A stretch of DNA of 58,067 nt from an uncultured Pseudohongiella sp. (lineage in GTDB: Bacteria > Pseudomonadota > Gammaproteobacteria > Pseudomonadales > Pseudohongiellaceae): the NCBI GenBank assembly GCA_902597095.1, contig CACJWK010000016.1, positions 1-58,067 of the forward strand, read 5' to 3'. Positions 1-8,393 of this stretch are shown here, piece by piece. The stretch's first letter is position 1; each line of letters starts with the position of its first letter. The position numbers were made by a program, and so were the translations under genes. The notes beneath the pieces are model-generated. The model was not told the origin of the DNA. It worked only from the letters and a program-made list of their open reading frames with translations, and ran no database searches.

Positions 1-570
1 ATCATCCAGCAGCAGGCTGGTCTGCGCTGACTGCATCAGCGCCAGCGTTCTGGGCGCCAGGACCGCGAGCGCCAGACCCTGACTGGCGAATGCGTCGAAC
101 AGGGTCGTCAGACGGGCCTGCCGTATCCACAGCGCCAACCTGTTGCCGTCAGCGCCGCCATCAGACACGGCCAGCGCAAGCGCCTCTTCACAGGCGGGGA
201 GGATGGTTTCCTGCTGCAAGGTAATGGCAGAAATCAGGTTAGTCCCGCTTAAGCCCGGCATGTGCTGCTCGGTGGCTAAAAATTCTGAAGGCGGCAGGAG
301 TAACAGGAACGAGGGCTCAGAGTCAGCTGCTCCAAGCACATGCTTTGCCGCCTCGGCAACGGCGGCCGCATCGATGTTTCCCTCCGTCGAAGAACGGTCA
401 GCGAGGCCAATTCTGTGGCCTCGCCCGCTTTCTGCATGCAGCAGCTCATCACCGAACACCACCAGCGTGTCCGTTACACGGCTGAGCAGGTCCTGCCGGC
501 TGTTGCCCAGCAGTGCCTCTCTCATGCCGCTAGGAAGGCGGTGACTGATTTTATCGAGCAGGCTTGTCAT
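1..570 (-). CDS. GspL/PilM-like cytoplasmic-domain protein, 5' part (runs off the window)
   Basis: The minus strand is open for 190 codons from an ATG at 570 to the window edge, so the C-terminus is missing. The N-terminus reads MTSLLDKISHRL. A stretch LLLLPPSEFLATEQHMPGL around residues 88-107, followed by a segment ending in GLALAVLAPRTLAL, resembles the actin-like cytoplasmic fold of type II secretion GspL and type IV pilus PilM/MshI proteins, in which a hydrophobic strand precedes a short helix and a glycine-led strand. The family assignment rests on this pattern and is tentative. No membrane segment or partner gene is visible in the part present. It is separated from dsbA by about 350 bp and is probably an independent unit. 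A PilN-fused variant or an unrelated protein is possible. That it is a real gene is fairly sure from uninterrupted reading with ordinary codon use. Confidence 0.55.
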   Translation of the reverse strand, partial: MTSLLDKISHRLPSGMREALLGNSRQDLLSRVTDTLVVFGDELLHAESGRGHRIGLADRSSTEGNIDAAAVAEAAKHVLGAADSEPSFLLLLPPSEFLATEQHMPGLSGTNLISAITLQQETILPACEEALALAVSDGGADGNRLALWIRQARLTTLFDAFASQGLALAVLAPRTLALMQSAQTSLLLDD

Positions 571-917
571 GGTAGTGCGCGTCGTTTCCAGGGGCGATTA
601 CCGCCAAGGCCCGAAAGTCGCGGTGCGAGTACCAGGATCAGGCCAGCAGACTGAAAAATTCATTAATTCCAAGCCATTAGGACTGAGGCAGGCCGAAAAT
701 AGTTCTAACGAAGGCGAGGTTTTTTCGATCTGTTGTGGCCGGCAATGTCAATCAGCGCACCGCGCGGGGCGAGGAAAAAAATAGGCAACGACGGGGCAGG
801 GAGGACGAAGTGAGCGAGCCTGGAGCAGGCAACAGGGAACGGATATTCTTTCGCCACAAGCAGGACAGCCCCGATCATTCGGGGCTGTTCCACGGCAATA
901 GTTGGCGCTCGAGCGTC
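571..917. other. Intergenic region, no gene seen
   Basis: About 350 bp between the GspL/PilM-like gene and dsbA, both on the minus strand. It should carry the promoter of the left gene and the 3' end of the dsbA transcript. Short open frames here have no convincing protein character. The only clear structure is the hairpin at 865-888. Confidence 0.5.
865..888 (-). terminator. Stem-loop downstream of dsbA
   Basis: A perfect 10-bp stem (ACAGCCCCGA pairing with TCGGGGCTGT) with a four-base loop lies 30 bp after the dsbA stop codon. The T-run expected after a Rho-independent terminator is poor, so it could also be an mRNA-stabilising 3' hairpin. Confidence 0.45.
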
Positions 918-1574
918 TTATTCGCCTGAAGAGCCGAGCATCCGGCGTTCTTTTTCTACCAGAAACTCGACCACCTCCAGCATTTCTTCCTGAGTCGGCA
1001 CATTCTGTCCGGTAGTCACCAGATACTTGCCGTTCACGATCATGTTGGGTGTGCTGCGAATCTGGTAATCCTGCATGCGCTTCTCAGCCTGATTCACCTT
1101 GGTTCTGACCGAGAATGAATTGAAGGCTTTCTCAAAATCTTCGGCGGTCACGCCATGCTCGGCGAACAGCGAGCCGATCTGGCTCTCGTTCTGCAGGCGG
1201 TTGCCCTGCAGGTTGATGGCGTTGAACACCGGCGTGTGCAGCACATCCAGCTTATCCAGCGCTTCAGCGGTATAGTACACCTGCGCGTGGATTTTCATCA
1301 GATTGTTCCACAGAGCCGGAAAACGCACGACATCTACATCTTCAGGCGCGCTCTCCTCCCAGGCCATCAGCAGGGGCTCAAAACGAAAACAGTGGGAGCA
1401 GCCATACCAGAAGGCTTCCAGCACCTCGACTTTGGAGGCATCCCGCGTATTCACGGGGTTGGGCAGCTCAGTGTAGTGCGTGCCGGCAACATAACGTTCG
1501 ATCTGTGCGAAGCCGGAAAGCGTCACGGGCAGCAGGCTGATAAATAATGCAATCTGCAAGGTACGTTTGATCAT
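918..1574 (-). CDS. dsbA: Thiol:disulfide interchange protein DsbA
   Basis: Periplasmic thioredoxin-fold oxidase that introduces disulfide bonds into exported proteins and is normally re-oxidised by DsbB. The 218-residue product begins with a signal peptide (hydrophobic core roughly residues 8-22, likely cleavage after GFA). The active site is C59-S-H-C62, a variant of the common CPHC, and the cis-proline loop is seen as RSTPNMIVNG. Length and motif spacing fit the family. It lies downstream of the cytochrome c4 gene on the same strand, as in Pseudomonas genomes, but with an unusually long 504-bp gap, so it probably has its own promoter. The cytochrome gene, DsbA and DsbA-dependent haem-protein maturation are functionally linked in general; a direct link here is only inferred. 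Confidence 0.93.
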   Translation of the reverse strand: MIKRTLQIALFISLLPVTLSGFAQIERYVAGTHYTELPNPVNTRDASKVEVLEAFWYGCSHCFRFEPLLMAWEESAPEDVDVVRFPALWNNLMKIHAQVYYTAEALDKLDVLHTPVFNAINLQGNRLQNESQIGSLFAEHGVTAEDFEKAFNSFSVRTKVNQAEKRMQDYQIRSTPNMIVNGKYLVTTGQNVPTQEEMLEVVEFLVEKERRMLGSSGE

Positions 1575-2078
1575 TTTGCGAATCCTTTGTCGTTTCCTAT
1601 TTCGGTACCAAATAGGTTCCCGGGTTATTTCGTCGTTTTGCTAAATGGATGTATTGGGTTCTGGGTACAGACTTTACCGGGCAATGTCTCGGTAGATCAA
1701 TCGGCTTTTTCAGTCTGTGTCTTTTACTTTGTCTTTTCGTCTGGTACCGGTATCAGGTCTTTTTGTCAGGTCTTATTATCTGACCTTTTCTGCCTGAACT
1801 TTGCTGTGAAGTCAGAGATCTGATTTATGCTCTGATCGTGCTGTTTTTCTTTGTGTCCGGGCAGGCCGGTATTCCTGTGTCAGCAAAGCCGTTCAGTGGT
1901 TTCAGACTTTCGATCCGTCTTTTCAGTCGTTATTTTCAGGCCTCTCAGCGCTTCCAGCTTTTCCAGCTCTTGCAGATAGGCCCGACGACAGCACGCTTTC
2001 AGCCGGCGGTCGACCCTCGACGGAAGATACGAAGTCTCGCCGATGGGCCACTTTCAGCTTCTGCTGATGAATGCAGGC
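1575..2078. other. 504-bp non-coding, pyrimidine-rich gap between the c4 gene and dsbA
   Basis: No gene is supported. The plus strand is strikingly T/C-rich (the minus strand, read as transcript, is A/G-rich), with repeated words such as CTGAAA on the minus strand (at least six copies). Two plus-strand open frames lack protein-like composition and lie antisense to the local transcription. On the minus strand about 50 codons stay open around 1890-2055, but no start codon is available and the frame follows a stop. It probably holds the dsbA promoter and a long 5' leader. Confidence 0.5.
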
Positions 2079-2690
2079 TTAATGCAAGCCTGACACATAG
2101 TTAGCCAAGGCTTCCAGCTCAGAATCCGTGAGACGTTCGACGATGATACGCATCATGGCACTGTTGTCGTTGGCCCGCTCACCTGAACGAAATGCCTTCA
2201 GCTGCAGCAAGGTGTATTCCGGGTGCTGCCCACCCAGAGCCGGGAATCCGGCCGGGCCATTGCCCTGGCCTGAGGGGGAATGACAGGCAGAGCAGGCTGC
2301 AATCGACAGCTCCTTGTTGCCACCGCGATACAGCGAGGCCCCGAGCTCCAGGGAGGCGGGGTCTGCCCCCAGCAGGGTAGGCTGCTGCGAGGAGTACCAG
2401 GCCGCAATATCCGCGATGTCTTCGTCCGACAGCCCGGCTGCCATCGCCGCCATTGTGGCATTTACCCGTGCACCTGACTTGTAGTCATTCAGCTGCTTGA
2501 CTAGATAGCTGGCATTCTGCCCCGCCAGCTTGGGGTTCATCGCAATGGCGCTGTTGCCGTCGGCGCCGTGACAGGTCGCGCAGAGTGCTGATTTTGCCTG
2601 ACCCGCCGCTGCGTCGCCCTGACCGAAGGCAGAGCCGGCAAGCAAACCGGTGAAAAGTGCGGTGACGATTACAAATACGTGCTTACTCAT
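2079..2690 (-). CDS. Cytochrome c4 (diheme, periplasmic)
   Basis: Periplasmic or membrane-anchored diheme cytochrome c that carries electrons to terminal oxidases. The 203-residue product has a signal peptide (MSKHVFVIVTALFTGLLAGS, cleavage after AFG) and two class I haem-binding motifs, CATCH at residues 37-41 and CSACH at 133-137, each followed by a domain of about 90 residues, the standard c4 layout. An open frame extends 57 codons upstream, but the ATG at 2690 has AGGAA about ten bases before it and begins directly with the signal peptide, so it is preferred. It diverges from engB. Cytochrome c4 is a known donor to cbb3 and aa3-type oxidases, and the oxidase subunit II in this window carries a similar diheme domain fused to it. 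Confidence 0.92.
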   Translation of the reverse strand: MSKHVFVIVTALFTGLLAGSAFGQGDAAAGQAKSALCATCHGADGNSAIAMNPKLAGQNASYLVKQLNDYKSGARVNATMAAMAAGLSDEDIADIAAWYSSQQPTLLGADPASLELGASLYRGGNKELSIAACSACHSPSGQGNGPAGFPALGGQHPEYTLLQLKAFRSGERANDNSAMMRIIVERLTDSELEALANYVSGLH

Positions 2691-2936
2691 GGGTGTTCCT
2701 GAAAACCTCAACTTAATTCTCAAATGCGGAAATATGCCCTGGGCGCTGTGGGATACGCGGTCAGCAAGGGTATGATACGCCCTGCCCAACTGCAGCGGTC
2801 CGAAGGGTATGGCCAACGGGCTCCGCTGAGCGATTTCGCTGCGTTTCTCCACATCGCCCACGAAAACGTGTTTGGATTATAGCTCAATAGACGCAGCGAC
2901 ACCACGCACGAAAGCCTCGGAACGTGTTGATTTTTG

Positions 2937-3545
2937 ATGAATTTTAACCAGACCCATTTCATCACCAGTGCCGACCAGCTTGCCGGCTGTCCGGGGGACA
3001 GCCTGGCCGAAATCGCCTTTGCCGGGCGCTCAAACGCCGGCAAATCGTCCGCGATTAATGCGATAACCGGCCAGAAAGCGCTAGCCCGGATCAGCAAGAC
3101 GCCGGGACGCACCCAGCTGATCAACTTTTTTGAAGTTGAAAGTGGCCGTTATCTGGTGGACTTGCCGGGTTACGGGTTCGCCAAGGTGCCGCTAGCCGTC
3201 AAGGACAAGTGGCAGCGTGAACTGGAAAAATATCTGCGCCAGCGGGAAACGCTGGCAGGCCTGGTCGTTCTGTCGGACATCCGGCATCCCATGAAGGAGT
3301 TCGATCAGCAGATGGTCTCCTGGTCTGTCCAGTCCGGACTTCCGGTTTTACTGCTGCTGACCAAGGCGGACAAGCTGAAGCGGGGCGCGGCTCAAAACAC
3401 GCTTTTAAAAGTCAAAAAGGAATTACAGGATGAAACGCTGGTTCGGGTGGAGCTGTTCTCAGCGCATAAAGGCACCGGCATCGACCGGACCCGCGATCAA
3501 CTGTCGCAGTGGCTCACCGAAGAGGCAGCCAGTGACAGGCCTTAA
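2937..3545 (+). CDS. engB: Ribosome biogenesis GTP-binding protein EngB (YsxC/YihA)
   Basis: Small Era-like GTPase needed for late assembly of the 50S ribosomal subunit. The 202-residue protein shows G1 GRSNAGKSS near residue 30, a switch region around TPGRTQLINFF, G3 DLPGYGFAK and G4 TKADK. A TTG lies directly before the ATG at 2937; the ATG is used here. The gene converges with polA, with only eight bases between the two stop codons. This is the place where enterobacteria carry Spot 42 RNA and Pseudomonas carries ErsA, and there is no room for such an RNA here. Confidence 0.95.
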   Translation: MNFNQTHFITSADQLAGCPGDSLAEIAFAGRSNAGKSSAINAITGQKALARISKTPGRTQLINFFEVESGRYLVDLPGYGFAKVPLAVKDKWQRELEKYLRQRETLAGLVVLSDIRHPMKEFDQQMVSWSVQSGLPVLLLLTKADKLKRGAAQNTLLKVKKELQDETLVRVELFSAHKGTGIDRTRDQLSQWLTEEAASDRP

Positions 3546-3553
3546 TCTGGCGA

Positions 3554-6382
3554 TCAGTGAGCCTCATCCCAGTTATCCCCGACGCCTACATCGACCACCA
3601 GCGGCACATCCAGTGCGGCGGCGGAGGCCATACGGAATCTGACTCCTTCACTCAATAGCGCCACGTCGTCTTCTTTGGCCTCAAACACAAGCTCGTCGTG
3701 AACCTGCAGAATCATGCGCGCATCAATCGGATCCTGCTCCAGCCAGTTGGCAATATCGATCATAGCCTGCTTAATGATATCAGCGGCCGTCCCCTGCATC
3801 GGTGCATTGATCGCGGTTCGCTGGGCCGCCTTGCGGATCATGGCATTTCCCGCATGGATGTCAGGTAAATAAAGCCGCCGACCGAACAGGGTTTCCACAT
3901 AGCCCTTTTCATCGGCGAGCGCCTGAGTCTGTTCCATATATCCGCGCACGCCCGGATACTTCTCAAAGTATCTGTCGACATATTCCTGCGCCTCGCCGCG
4001 GGAGACATTCAGCTGATTGGCCAGTCCGAAGGCGGACATCCCGTAGATCAGACCAAAGTTAATGGCCTTTGCCGAGCGGCGCTGGTCAGCGCTAACGTCC
4101 TCGAGACTAACGTTAAAGACGTCGGCTGCTGTGGCCCGGTGCACATCCTGATCGCTGGTGAATGCGGTGAGCAGCCCGGGATCACGTGACAGATGCGCCA
4201 TAATTCGCAGTTCCACCTGCGAGTAGTCTGCAGCGAGCAGCTTATAGCCAGCGCCAGCAACGAAAGCCTGTCGCACCCGTCGACCCTCTGCGGTGCGAAT
4301 GGGGATATTCTGCAGGTTCGGATCACTGGAAGACAGTCTGCCCGTTGCCGCCACGGCCTGCTGGAATGACGAGTGGATCCTGCCCGTCTCTTCATTTACC
4401 TCCAGCGGCAGTTTGTCCGTGTATGTGGACTTCAGCTTGTTGAGCGAGCGATGTTCCAGAATGAGACGGGGGAGCTCATAGTCCTGTGCCAGCTCCTGCA
4501 GCACCGGCTCAGCAGTTGAGGGCTGTCCGGTTTTAGTTTTCTTCAGGACAGGCAGTTCGAGCTTCTCGTAAAAAATACTCTGCAGCTGCTTCGGTGAGGC
4601 CAGATTGAATTCCTCACCCGCCAAAACAAACACCTCAGTCTGAATGCACTCCAGCTGTTCAGCCAGCTCCGCACTCTGCTTTTCCAACACGCCGGCATCG
4701 AGCAAAATCCCGTTACGCTCCACCTGCTGCAGCACTGAAATCAGGGGCGCTTCGTAATAGCGATACAGCCCTGCCAGCTCGCCGGCCGATTTCATGTCAT
4801 GCTCCAGGCTCAGGGCCAGCCGGTTGATGCAGTCAACGCGCTGACAGGCATACTCGCTGTAGTCAGACAGGTTGATTTCCGCCGGAGCGAGCTTACCGCG
4901 CCCCTTGCCCTGCAGCGACGCAAGGTCGACCGGATCCAGATCAAGATAATAGCGAATGATGTCGGGCAGCTTGTGTTTGACCGCCACCGAATTCAGCACG
5001 TAAGAGGCCAGCAGCACATCGGACTTCAGCGGCTGCAGATCAATGCCGAGGTTCTGCAGCACATGTCGCTGCGTCTTGAGGTCGTAGCCTGATTTTGCAA
5101 TCTCTGCATTTTCCAGTGCGGGTTTGAGCGCAGCGAGCACCTCATCAGCGGACAGTTGCTGCACCTCTGTCGAGGCATGACCAACGGGGACATAGTGCGC
5201 CTCGCCGAGCCGGTAACTAAGTCCGATGCCGAGCAGACGGGTGCTGAGGAAATGATCGCCGTCAAACTCTACGCTCAGGGCAAAGCGCGCGTTGCGTCCC
5301 GCCCGCTCCATCTCCTGCTGCAGCGCCGCCAGCAGGTTGTCGAGTGATTCCCTGTCGGTGATGCATTGGTAGCGGATCTCCGCAGGCGTCACCGAGAGAG
5401 GTTCGGCCGCGGCCTGCGCCGCGGTACCTTTATGCTCTGTATCACCCTCTATCTGGTTGCCTGCCTTGCGCGCTCCCTGATTCGCTGCCGGGTCTTCGGC
5501 TTCATCCCGGCCAGCGCCGGTGACGCCTTTTTCCTCAAGTTCCCTTACCCAGGTTTTAAACTCCATGACCGAGAACAGATCGTAAAGCGCCGCCTCGTCC
5601 GCTTCGCCATGCTTCAGCTCGGGAATCTCAACCTCAAGCTCTACGTCCAGCTTGATGGTCGCCAGCTCATGCGACAGCCGCAACTGATCGAGATTCTCCC
5701 GCAGGCGCTCTCCGATCTTGCCGCCTACGGATGCCGCGTTCTCAATGATGCCTTCCATGGAACCATATTCCAGCAACCACTTGACCGCCGTCTTCGGGCC
5801 GACTCCGGGGACTCCCGGAATGTTGTCCGCCTTGTCTCCCATCAGCGCCAGGTAGTCCACAATCAGATCGGGGCCGATGCCAAACTTTTTTTCGACGCCA
5901 GGGATATCCAGCACTTCACTGGTCATGGTGTTCATCAGAGTGATGTGCTCATTCACCAGCTGTGCCAGATCCTTGTCGCCGGTTGAAATGAGCGTCTTCT
6001 GGCCCAGCCCGGTGGCCTGGTGAGCCAGCGTCCCGATCACGTCATCTGCCTCAACGCCCGGAATGATCAGCATCGGTAGGCCCATGGCTCGGATAATTTC
6101 ATGAATTGGCTCGATTTGACTGCGTAGCTCATCCGGCATGGGCGGGCGATGGGCCTTGTATTCGCCATAGATCTCATTGCGAAACGTCTTGCCCTTGGCG
6201 TCAAAGACAATGGCAATGTTGGCATCAGGATGCGATTTGATCAGTGAGCGGATCATGTTGATGACGCCTTTGACCGCACCGGTAGCCTGACCGCGGCTGT
6301 TGACCAGCGGTGGCAGGGCGTGAAAAGCCCGGAAAAGATAGGACGATCCATCTACCAGAATCAGTTCTTTCGCACTCGTCAT
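3554..6382 (-). CDS. polA: DNA polymerase I, with an apparently inactive proofreading domain
   Basis: Repair and Okazaki-fragment polymerase of 942 residues. The 5' nuclease domain (residues 1 to about 285) keeps its acidic metal site, for example GVEADD at 109-114 and STGDKD at 133-138. A low-complexity linker rich in Ala, Glu and Gly spans about 287-330. The polymerase domain is intact, with ADYSQVELRIMAHLSRD, RRSAKAINFGLIYGMSAFG and QVHDELVFE matching E. coli motifs A, B and C. The middle 3'-5' exonuclease domain aligns well but lacks catalytic residues: S370 replaces D355 of E. coli, Q438 replaces D424 and R515 replaces D501, while E372 (E357) is kept. Loss of these metal ligands predicts no proofreading, as in Taq and Bacillus enzymes. 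It converges with engB and follows a znuA remnant. Confidence 0.97.
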   Translation of the reverse strand: MTSAKELILVDGSSYLFRAFHALPPLVNSRGQATGAVKGVINMIRSLIKSHPDANIAIVFDAKGKTFRNEIYGEYKAHRPPMPDELRSQIEPIHEIIRAMGLPMLIIPGVEADDVIGTLAHQATGLGQKTLISTGDKDLAQLVNEHITLMNTMTSEVLDIPGVEKKFGIGPDLIVDYLALMGDKADNIPGVPGVGPKTAVKWLLEYGSMEGIIENAASVGGKIGERLRENLDQLRLSHELATIKLDVELEVEIPELKHGEADEAALYDLFSVMEFKTWVRELEEKGVTGAGRDEAEDPAANQGARKAGNQIEGDTEHKGTAAQAAAEPLSVTPAEIRYQCITDRESLDNLLAALQQEMERAGRNARFALSVEFDGDHFLSTRLLGIGLSYRLGEAHYVPVGHASTEVQQLSADEVLAALKPALENAEIAKSGYDLKTQRHVLQNLGIDLQPLKSDVLLASYVLNSVAVKHKLPDIIRYYLDLDPVDLASLQGKGRGKLAPAEINLSDYSEYACQRVDCINRLALSLEHDMKSAGELAGLYRYYEAPLISVLQQVERNGILLDAGVLEKQSAELAEQLECIQTEVFVLAGEEFNLASPKQLQSIFYEKLELPVLKKTKTGQPSTAEPVLQELAQDYELPRLILEHRSLNKLKSTYTDKLPLEVNEETGRIHSSFQQAVAATGRLSSSDPNLQNIPIRTAEGRRVRQAFVAGAGYKLLAADYSQVELRIMAHLSRDPGLLTAFTSDQDVHRATAADVFNVSLEDVSADQRRSAKAINFGLIYGMSAFGLANQLNVSRGEAQEYVDRYFEKYPGVRGYMEQTQALADEKGYVETLFGRRLYLPDIHAGNAMIRKAAQRTAINAPMQGTAADIIKQAMIDIANWLEQDPIDARMILQVHDELVFEAKEDDVALLSEGVRFRMASAAALDVPLVVDVGVGDNWDEAH

Positions 6383-6400
6383 CGATCAGTCCTTCTTGTG

Positions 6401-6608
6401 TCAGTGAACACAGGTCGCGAACCCGCCAATCAGCCGCTCCAGCTGTTGGTGATTAAGACGTACCCTCCGGCACGTTGCTGTACAGTACATCCAGCGTGAT
6501 ACGACGGGTGCTGTGATCACGCAAGACCGTGTCCACCAGAGCGTCGGAGGTCTCTGGCTCCAGTAAGATGCAAACCGGCGGAGTCGCACGCACAGTATAC
6601 AAGCAAAT
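6401..6608 (-). pseudogene. C-terminal remnant of a zinc ABC-transporter binding protein (znuA-like), frameshifted
   Basis: On the minus strand, upstream of polA, one frame reads PVCILLEPETSDALVDTV and on to TLDVLYSNVPEGTS before a stop at 6453-6455. The neighbouring frame then continues NHQQLERLIGGFATCVH to a stop at 6401. Joined by a one-base shift near 6456-6463, these give the characteristic end of ZnuA-type proteins: a cysteine just before a Glu-Pro pair, an LVxT helix, an LD turn, a QxLxxL helix and a terminal Cys that pairs with the first. Nothing before about 6608 looks like the rest of the gene. In Pseudomonas the znuA locus lies a few genes from polA, so this is probably a decayed leftover. 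The family call is from pattern recognition, not a search. Confidence 0.5.
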
Positions 6609-6794
6609 TCACACAAGCAGCTTGGTATTAGTAACTCTTAGTAGAAGCTTCGTACCAGCAGATACCGACAAGAACCATCATACAGACCACCCTGTACAGG
6701 ACGCTTTGCATCTGGGGAAGACGCCGTAGGATTCAGCGGACAGACGGGCACAGGGCCGGTGGCAACATGTAGTCAACGAAAAACTTGGCAGACG

Positions 6795-7493
6795 CTAGTC
6801 GTTGATCAGCAGAGAATACGCCTGAACCAGAGACTCACGCCGCACCGGCGGCCTGATCAGCGCCACAAGCTCTGCTTCCGGGTTCACAAGTGAAACGTGG
6901 ATGTTGTGGTTGATCATGTACCCTTCTGCCGTCACGCCGCCATCGGGCATGTGTGACTCATGACCCGTCTCGCCGGGAACCATTTCAGCCTGATCCACTT
7001 TACTGAAAGCGACAAACAGCTGTTCGGCCAGTGTGCCAATGCCCGCTTCGGATCCCGACAGTCCAATGAAATCCGTGTTGAACTGCTCGACATAGCGTTT
7101 CACAGCCTGCCTGCTGTCGCGCTCCGGATCCACTGAAACGAACACCACTTGCGGGTCAGGCAAATCCGGCATCTCCGTGATTGTCCTGTGAGCCTGAGCC
7201 AGCTCCGACATTGTGATCGGGCAGACATCCGGGCAGGAAGTGAAACCAAAAAAGACCAGTGACCACTGCCCGGCAAAATCGTCAAGCAGAAACGGGTCAC
7301 CGCTCTGGTCGCTGAGCTGGAAGGGGGTAAGACGGTAGGGGTCCGGATATTCGATCGCGCCGAGCGCATTGAGCGCATTGATAGTCTCAACCTCATCGCG
7401 CGCATGAAAAAGGGTGATCAGCCAGTAGGCCAGCAGCAGGTCGAACACGACAAAAGCGGCAAAAGAGACCTTTGAATTGCGGGACAGTTGCAC
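6795..7493 (-). CDS. SCO1/SenC-family copper chaperone for cytochrome oxidase
   Basis: Membrane-anchored thioredoxin-fold protein that delivers copper to the CuA site of oxidase subunit II. The 232-residue product has one N-terminal membrane segment (about residues 10-29). The copper-binding pair is C87-P-D-V-C91, and the third ligand is in INHNIHVSLVNP (H196). Translation appears to begin at a GTG preceded by GGGGGAAGA. It follows cyoE by 15 bases on the same strand and is surely co-transcribed with it. The divergent oxidase operon starting at 8980 supplies the probable client, a CuA-containing subunit II. Confidence 0.92.
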   Translation of the reverse strand: MQLSRNSKVSFAAFVVFDLLLAYWLITLFHARDEVETINALNALGAIEYPDPYRLTPFQLSDQSGDPFLLDDFAGQWSLVFFGFTSCPDVCPITMSELAQAHRTITEMPDLPDPQVVFVSVDPERDSRQAVKRYVEQFNTDFIGLSGSEAGIGTLAEQLFVAFSKVDQAEMVPGETGHESHMPDGGVTAEGYMINHNIHVSLVNPEAELVALIRPPVRRESLVQAYSLLIND

Positions 7494-7508
7494 GGAGTCT
7501 TCCCCCGG

Positions 7509-8393
7509 TCAGAACAGGTAATGGTCGACTACCAAAGCGATGAAGAGCAGCGCCAGATACACAATCGAATATTTGAAGGTGTCCATCGCCGTGCTGGGCT
7601 CGGGCCTGCGCATAAGTTTGACGGACCAGTACAGAAAACCCGCGCCGAGGGCGACCGCCGCGGAAAGATAGAACAGGCTGCTGGAACCGGTCAGGGATGG
7701 AAACACGCTGATCAGCACAAGGATGACGGTGTATACCAGGATGTGGATCTTCGTCACCCGCTCCCCGTGCGTAACGGGCAGCATTGGAATCCCGGACTTG
7801 GCGTACTCTTCCTTGCGGTGGATGGCCAACGCCCAGAAGTGAGGAGGCGTCCAGGCGAAGATAATAAGCACTAACACGACGGCATCTGCTTCGATCGTGC
7901 CAGTAACTGCCGACCACCCGAGCAGCGGCGGCATCGCGCCGGCGAGCCCGCCGATGACGATATTCTGTGGCGTGGCGTGCTTCAGATACCCTGTGTAGAT
8001 AAAGGCGTAGCCGACGAATGAGGCCAGCGTCAGCCAGGCCGACAGCGGATTCACCCATATCATCAGCATCGCCATGCCAGCCATACCAATCACGGCAGCA
8101 AAGATACCAGCCTGCAAGGGATCAACCCGTCCCTGAGGAATTGGTCGGTTATGGGTGCGTTTCATTACCACATCGATTTTGCGGTCAATCAGGTGATTGA
8201 CCACTGCGCCCGATCCGGCGACCAGCGCGATCCCCAGATTGCCGAGAATCAGAATGTCGACCGGCACCATGCCGGGCACCGCCAACAGCATGCCAACCAG
8301 GGACGTCAGAATCATGAGCATCACCACACGGGGCTTGCACATCTCGTAGTAGTCCCGCCAGCTGGCGGTTGACTGGGTGGTAATGTCGGTCAT
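7509..8393 (-). CDS. cyoE: Protoheme IX farnesyltransferase (heme O synthase)
   Basis: Polytopic membrane enzyme that adds farnesyl diphosphate to heme B to make heme O, the precursor of heme A for aa3-type oxidases. The 294-residue product has many hydrophobic helices and the UbiA-family motif NHLIDRKIDVVMKRTHNRP (first Asp-rich site), with conserved YTGYLKHATPQNIVIGGLAG and IFAWTPPHFWALAIHRKEEY. An open frame extends 44 codons further upstream, but ATG 8393 gives the length and N-terminus (ending SWRDYYEMCKPRVV) usual for Pseudomonas homologues. It is the first gene of a cyoE-sco unit divergent from the oxidase operon. No heme A synthase (ctaA), surf1 or ctaG lies in the cluster. Confidence 0.94.
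   Translation of the reverse strand: MTDITTQSTASWRDYYEMCKPRVVMLMILTSLVGMLLAVPGMVPVDILILGNLGIALVAGSGAVVNHLIDRKIDVVMKRTHNRPIPQGRVDPLQAGIFAAVIGMAGMAMLMIWVNPLSAWLTLASFVGYAFIYTGYLKHATPQNIVIGGLAGAMPPLLGWSAVTGTIEADAVVLVLIIFAWTPPHFWALAIHRKEEYAKSGIPMLPVTHGERVTKIHILVYTVILVLISVFPSLTGSSSLFYLSAAVALGAGFLYWSVKLMRRPEPSTAMDTFKYSIVYLALLFIALVVDHYLF

Noticed and set aside
2074..2092. Hairpin CAGGCTT/AAGCCTG at the c4 stop codon
   Set aside because: Overlaps the stop codon and lacks a T-run; too short to call.
1587..2104. Two plus-strand open frames in the c4-dsbA gap
   Set aside because: Composition follows the T/C-rich DNA, no ribosome-binding site, and the second overlaps the c4 gene end.
5366..5986. Plus-strand frame of 206 codons inside polA
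   Set aside because: Shadow of the DNA polymerase I gene.
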